In this document: in pieces, positions 60,181-64,000 of the stretch
Numbering within the stretch: the first letter of the stretch is position 1
Layout: the number at the start of each line of letters is the position of its first letter
Assembly (NCBI GenBank): GCA_012934845.2
Contig: WNNJ02002733.1
Span: forward strand, 124,001-188,000
Direction: 5' to 3'
Source: Pomphorhynchus laevis
Taxonomy: Eukaryota; Acanthocephala; Palaeacanthocephala; Echinorhynchida; Pomphorhynchidae
Length of the DNA stretch: 64,000 nt
Notes under the pieces: model-generated
Seen by the model: only the letters and a program-made list of their open reading frames with translations
What the model was told of the DNA's origin: nothing
Database searches by the model: none
Made by a program: the position numbers and the translations under genes

Positions 60181-63049
60181 TTAGTAAAAGAATCTATTAT
60201 TATTGAACCGCTAAATTGATATCAATACACAGCAACTCTCCGAATGACAGAGAAAAATTGAAATACGTGATATTAACATATCAACCACATTACCGTACAC
60301 ACTTGCTACGACCCAGAAGCAGCATATATCTATAATGAATAACAAGTGTGCACTGTCTATCAATATTTCAACTATGGCAATGTCGACAAAATTTGAGCGT
60401 CTTTATTGGAAAAACCTAAACAATTTCGAATGGTTGAAATATAAGCGTGAAAATTTGGAGTTCTTTAGTCAAATAACAAATAGAAGAAATTTATTGTTTA
60501 GTAAAAACTACACTCGTTTTTGACGAATAAACAACTTAATGTTCAACTTTTTAATATAAAAAATAAAATATTTAAAATAAGCTTAATTAACTAAGGTTAA
60601 TTATAACACAACACCACAGAAATTCTATATTACATTATCTATATTAAGCATAAATTGTAGTGAAGTTCAAGTTGGATAATTTAGTTATAATTTACTTGAA
60701 TATAATCAGTAAATGATTGTATAAAGCTTAAAAACAAGTCAGCTATAATTGGTCATAAGTCAGCCATAAATTTATATGCTCATGAAGGAGCATATAAATT
60801 TAAGTATGGGGTAGGCAGGGGATCGGCAGGTGTGGTTTTGTTGGGCAAGGACATGAGGACAGAATCTGCGTTGCATGACTCAACATTAAAATATTCCATT
60901 TAACTAAATGTTTGAATACATGTCAGAAACACGTTAGGATGTTAATAAGCAGCGGATGAGAATTATCGAATCGCAGAGGTATCTAATCTCTTCAGAGCAG
61001 AATAGCAGATACTAATTTGCAAAAAGATATTATATTATATTTCTTCAGCAACATAAAAATAAAGACAAATGAAAATGATTTATTTTCGCCTTTAATTTGT
61101 AATTTTTTCATTTGCTCTACATTTTTTGAACAAATTCTAAGGTTTAATGAAAATACAATTGTTAAACGTTCAATTTAATGATCAACTGTTTAATTAGCCC
61201 AATGAAATTTAAAAACTAAAACTAGTTAAGCTGGCATGGCAAAAATCGAATTCTCAATTAGTTGTTTGCTAAGATACTGCGATTTCATTTAAACATTTTT
61301 ATGGAAATTTAAATAAAAATATTTTAAAATGTTGCAATAATGCAAAAATAAAGCAAAAATGCTGCAGAAACGATATAGTTAGTATTGAATGATTTCAATG
61401 ACATTGCAAAAATAAAGCAAAAATGCTGCAGAAACGATATAGTATTGAATGATTTCAATGACATTGCGAGTATAAAATGACGAAAATGCAATTTCAGGTG
61501 TATAATGAACATAATGAACGTTCAATTTGATGATCAATTGCTCAACATTCTTTCCAAATAACAAATTAAATATGAGGTTTATCTTTGTAAAAATGGATTA
61601 TCAATCAAAATAGATTACTAAATGGATTATAAAAACAGATTACAATTAAAATATTTCTAAGATGTAAAAATTAAACCAAGCAGATATCTCAATTATGCCT
61701 CATCCAATGATGTATAAGATCTTCAAACATAATTGTTCAATGTTGTTTATGATTGTTCAATTCAATGATATATTTTATATGCTCTTATATTGTATAGGGC
61801 GTTTAAACATCGAGATAACAAATTAAGAAATTTAAAAAAATTTCGACTATTGCAATAATCCATTTCAAGTGTAATGTTTTGGCATAATTGTCTTTCAACC
61901 ACGTACAGTTTTGTTTGAAAGAAATATAAAAATTTACATTTAAACCGATATTGAGGATAAATTGTGTGCAAATAGCCATTAGTAGCCATCACATAGTCAA
62001 AATTTAAAAACTTATATCGATTAACAATAATTACTTAAAATTGTATACTAGTAAAAGGTATTGACATCTTTATATCAGTTAAAGCTTTTGTTTAGTAACA
62101 GATCTATTAAGTAAAGACCAAACAACGTTGCCTCTATGTAATTTTGGTGTATACTTGAAAGGGAAATACTAAATGAAAACAGTCGACTATAAAATACTTA
62201 ATGTACAATGTCTACTGTCCTGATATTCGGTAGAGTAAACGCGATTCTGATGTAAATAATCAATTATAGTGTAACCCAGATCTAAGCGATAAAGTGTGAT
62301 TTCAAAAAATTCAATCAGCGGAGCAATAAATCAAACACATATTTCCTATAAAATCGAATAAGTTGATAGTAAAAGTCTTAGATAAACTTTCGTATTTCAG
62401 GAAAACAAAATGCTATATCGATGACAGACAATTTATGTTTTCTGTAATATGAAAATTAGCTATACGACACTATTTTGCATTGACGGAAATTACAATAGCA
62501 GGAAAAGATTTTATAAGCAACACATCATGTGATATCGTACATAAGTAAGGATTTGCTCATTTCTATGAAAGAAGTATCACTTTAAATCGGTGCTCTTAAT
62601 AAAATACTTTTAATAGTATTACTTTAAATACTAAGTTTAAATACTTTAAACAAATTGTTTAATCTTTTAATTACTGAAAAATTAAATAATTCTATTTTTA
62701 ATTATGAAACAATTATTGTAATTTTAAGTTGATACACACATGCAGTCATTTTTACCATTGAACCTTTATGGACTATTTTTATTTTTTGTTTATTTTAAAA
62801 TATAAATAATATTTATAAAATTTCATACAATTAATATTTATATAACGATTAAACTAAAATTTCAATTTACACCAAGATTTTAATTTGCATTGCTTAATAC
62901 ATTTTTATAAAAATCTAAAAAGATATTGTTGAAAATATAATGTAATATTATAATGTAATATTATAATATAAATAATGAAATTTTATAATGTAATATATTG
63001 CAAAAGTAATAAATGTAACATGGCTTAAAATATTATTGTCGGTATTAAT
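60181..63049. other. AT-rich stretch without a recognisable gene
   Basis: It contains a direct tandem duplication of about 64 bases at 61335-61465 (ATGCTGCAGAAACGATATAG in each unit) and a partial copy of repeat family B at 62728-62765. The 62-codon frame at 60335-60523 is lysine- and asparagine-rich and unassigned. Confidence 0.4.
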
Positions 63050-63052
63050 TGT

Positions 63053-63861
63053 TATTCTTTTAAATAAAAATGAGTGTTCTACCTACTGACCGCGAAGACC
63101 GCAATTTATCCCCTCGCGTTTTTCATGACAGTCTTGCACTCCGTTACGGATGACCACCAAAACATTTGCCGCCACGGTGCATGTGCGATGCCATGTTGAG
63201 TTTGTCTCATTGTATGTCATGCACATGTGGAGGGTTTCAAATGATACGTCACAAAGTTGTACGGGATATCCTTGCAACGAATCTCACAGCCGTTTGTCAT
63301 GGAGTCTGCATTGAACCGCTACTAGAATGTTTAAAAGAAGAATACACATTTTCGAAGAGTACAACGACCCGGCAACGATACGCACGACTCGACATCGTGT
63401 ACGAAGGCTTTTTAGAGAACCGATTCGAGCGGACGTTTTTTGGCATCAGTGTTTATAACTACATCGCCGAATCGTATGTATCGAACGTTTCCGGTTCAAT
63501 GACCTATCACGAATCTCGAAAAATAGCTAAATATGAGGAGAGAGTGCAACAGCTTAAACGAGGTTCCTTCATCCCCTTTATCCTCGCGTGCAATGGCGGC
63601 CTTCGAGATGGCGCTCGGGCTGTACTACAAAGGATCGCATCTAGACAATCTGCAAAAAGTGCGAACTGCACTTACACACAGTGTATCAACCGTATGAAAA
63701 GTGATACCAGTTTAGCTCTGTGTCGGGCCGCGTCGATGTGTATCCGAGGTTATCGTTCCTCCCACGATAAAGCGGTCTATATTGGACAAGAATATCCATC
63801 CTTCGCAACAGTGGTATCCTCTATTGACGGTGACGGGGTTCAACGCTACCTGCGAGTTTAA
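63053..63861 (+). pseudogene. C-terminal zinc-knuckle and nuclease-like part of a retroelement-associated protein
   Basis: The open part from 63154 reads HLPPRCMCDAMLSLSHCMSC, a C-x-C...H-x3-C knuckle, then GGFQMIRHKVVRDILATNL, CIEPLLE, RYARLDIVYEGF, RFERTFFGISVYN, GSFIPFILACNGG and SMCIRGYRSS. This block order is that of a common animal protein in which the same region follows a reverse transcriptase of the TTQGDPLAMxMY type. RH-xxRD, ARLD and FFDVRV look like a PD-(D/E)XK nuclease core; here the usual FFDV is FFGI, so a likely catalytic Asp is missing. In-frame sequence before 63154 (RVFHDSLALRYG) continues the family pattern, but a TGA stands where Trp is usual. No transcriptase lies upstream, so this is a truncated copy. 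Confidence 0.6.
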
Positions 63862-64000
63862 AAAATACTGACGAGCACTGACTTGTATCGGTGACTTCGT
63901 AATCTTGTTGACAAACAATGTTTTGATGTGTTTGACGGGCCCATTCGCGGGAACCCTTTGTATGTTCGTAACCAATTAATTTATATTATTATAATAAAAA
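63862..64000. other. Flank of the last open frame
   Basis: It contains GTTTGACGGGCCCATTCGCG and an A/T-rich end. No feature can be called. Confidence 0.3.

Overview
The window looks like nuclear DNA of an AT-rich bilaterian animal. The evidence is spliced genes with GT/AG introns, a SWI/SNF core subunit, a ZEB/zfh-1-type zinc finger, a mitochondrial glutamyl-tRNA synthetase, and a dense mix of Penelope-like elements, several LINE clades, a Ginger-type DNA transposon, tRNA-derived SINEs and many fold-back repeats. I cannot name the phylum from the sequence.

Layout. 0.5-5.8 kb holds a LINE remnant, a 2.8 kb Penelope-like element with inverted arms, remains of a second Penelope-like element and a small MITE-like repeat. 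6.35-7.83 kb is a whole, intronless EARS2 gene. 8.1-12.0 kb is a decayed L2/CR1-type LINE. 12-16 kb is AT-rich and holds a fold-back containing a hammerhead ribozyme. 16-19 kb is a CR1-like LINE. 20.6-24.7 kb holds a second hammerhead fold-back, LINE scraps and a cluster of the MITE family. 24.88-26.49 kb is a Ginger-like transposon with 40-bp inverted ends. 26.8-29.6 kb carries two exons of a ZEB/zfh-1-like gene on the minus strand, with a fold-back in their intron. 29.9-34.9 kb is a maze of direct and inverted repeats. 35.0-52.3 kb is a complete minus-strand SMARCC (BAF155/170, Moira, SWI3) gene. I assembled it as eight exons giving 615 codons in frame plus a stop; it encodes SWIRM, SANT and coiled-coil regions. 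Its long introns hold two tandem arrays (24-bp and 12-bp units), an antisense RTE-like LINE, SINEs and fold-backs. 53-56 kb has more MITE copies and three or four further hammerhead cores. 57-60.2 kb is an I/jockey-type LINE. 63.05-63.86 kb is the C-terminal part of a retroelement-associated protein with a zinc-knuckle and nuclease-like region.

The host genes visible here are EARS2 (mitochondrial translation), SMARCC (chromatin remodelling) and part of a ZEB-like transcription factor. The most unusual theme is the repeated appearance of hammerhead ribozyme cores: in the arms of a Penelope-like element, in stand-alone fold-backs, in tandem remnants, and as a degraded signature in a SINE. All boundaries were read by eye; those marked approximate could move by tens of bases.
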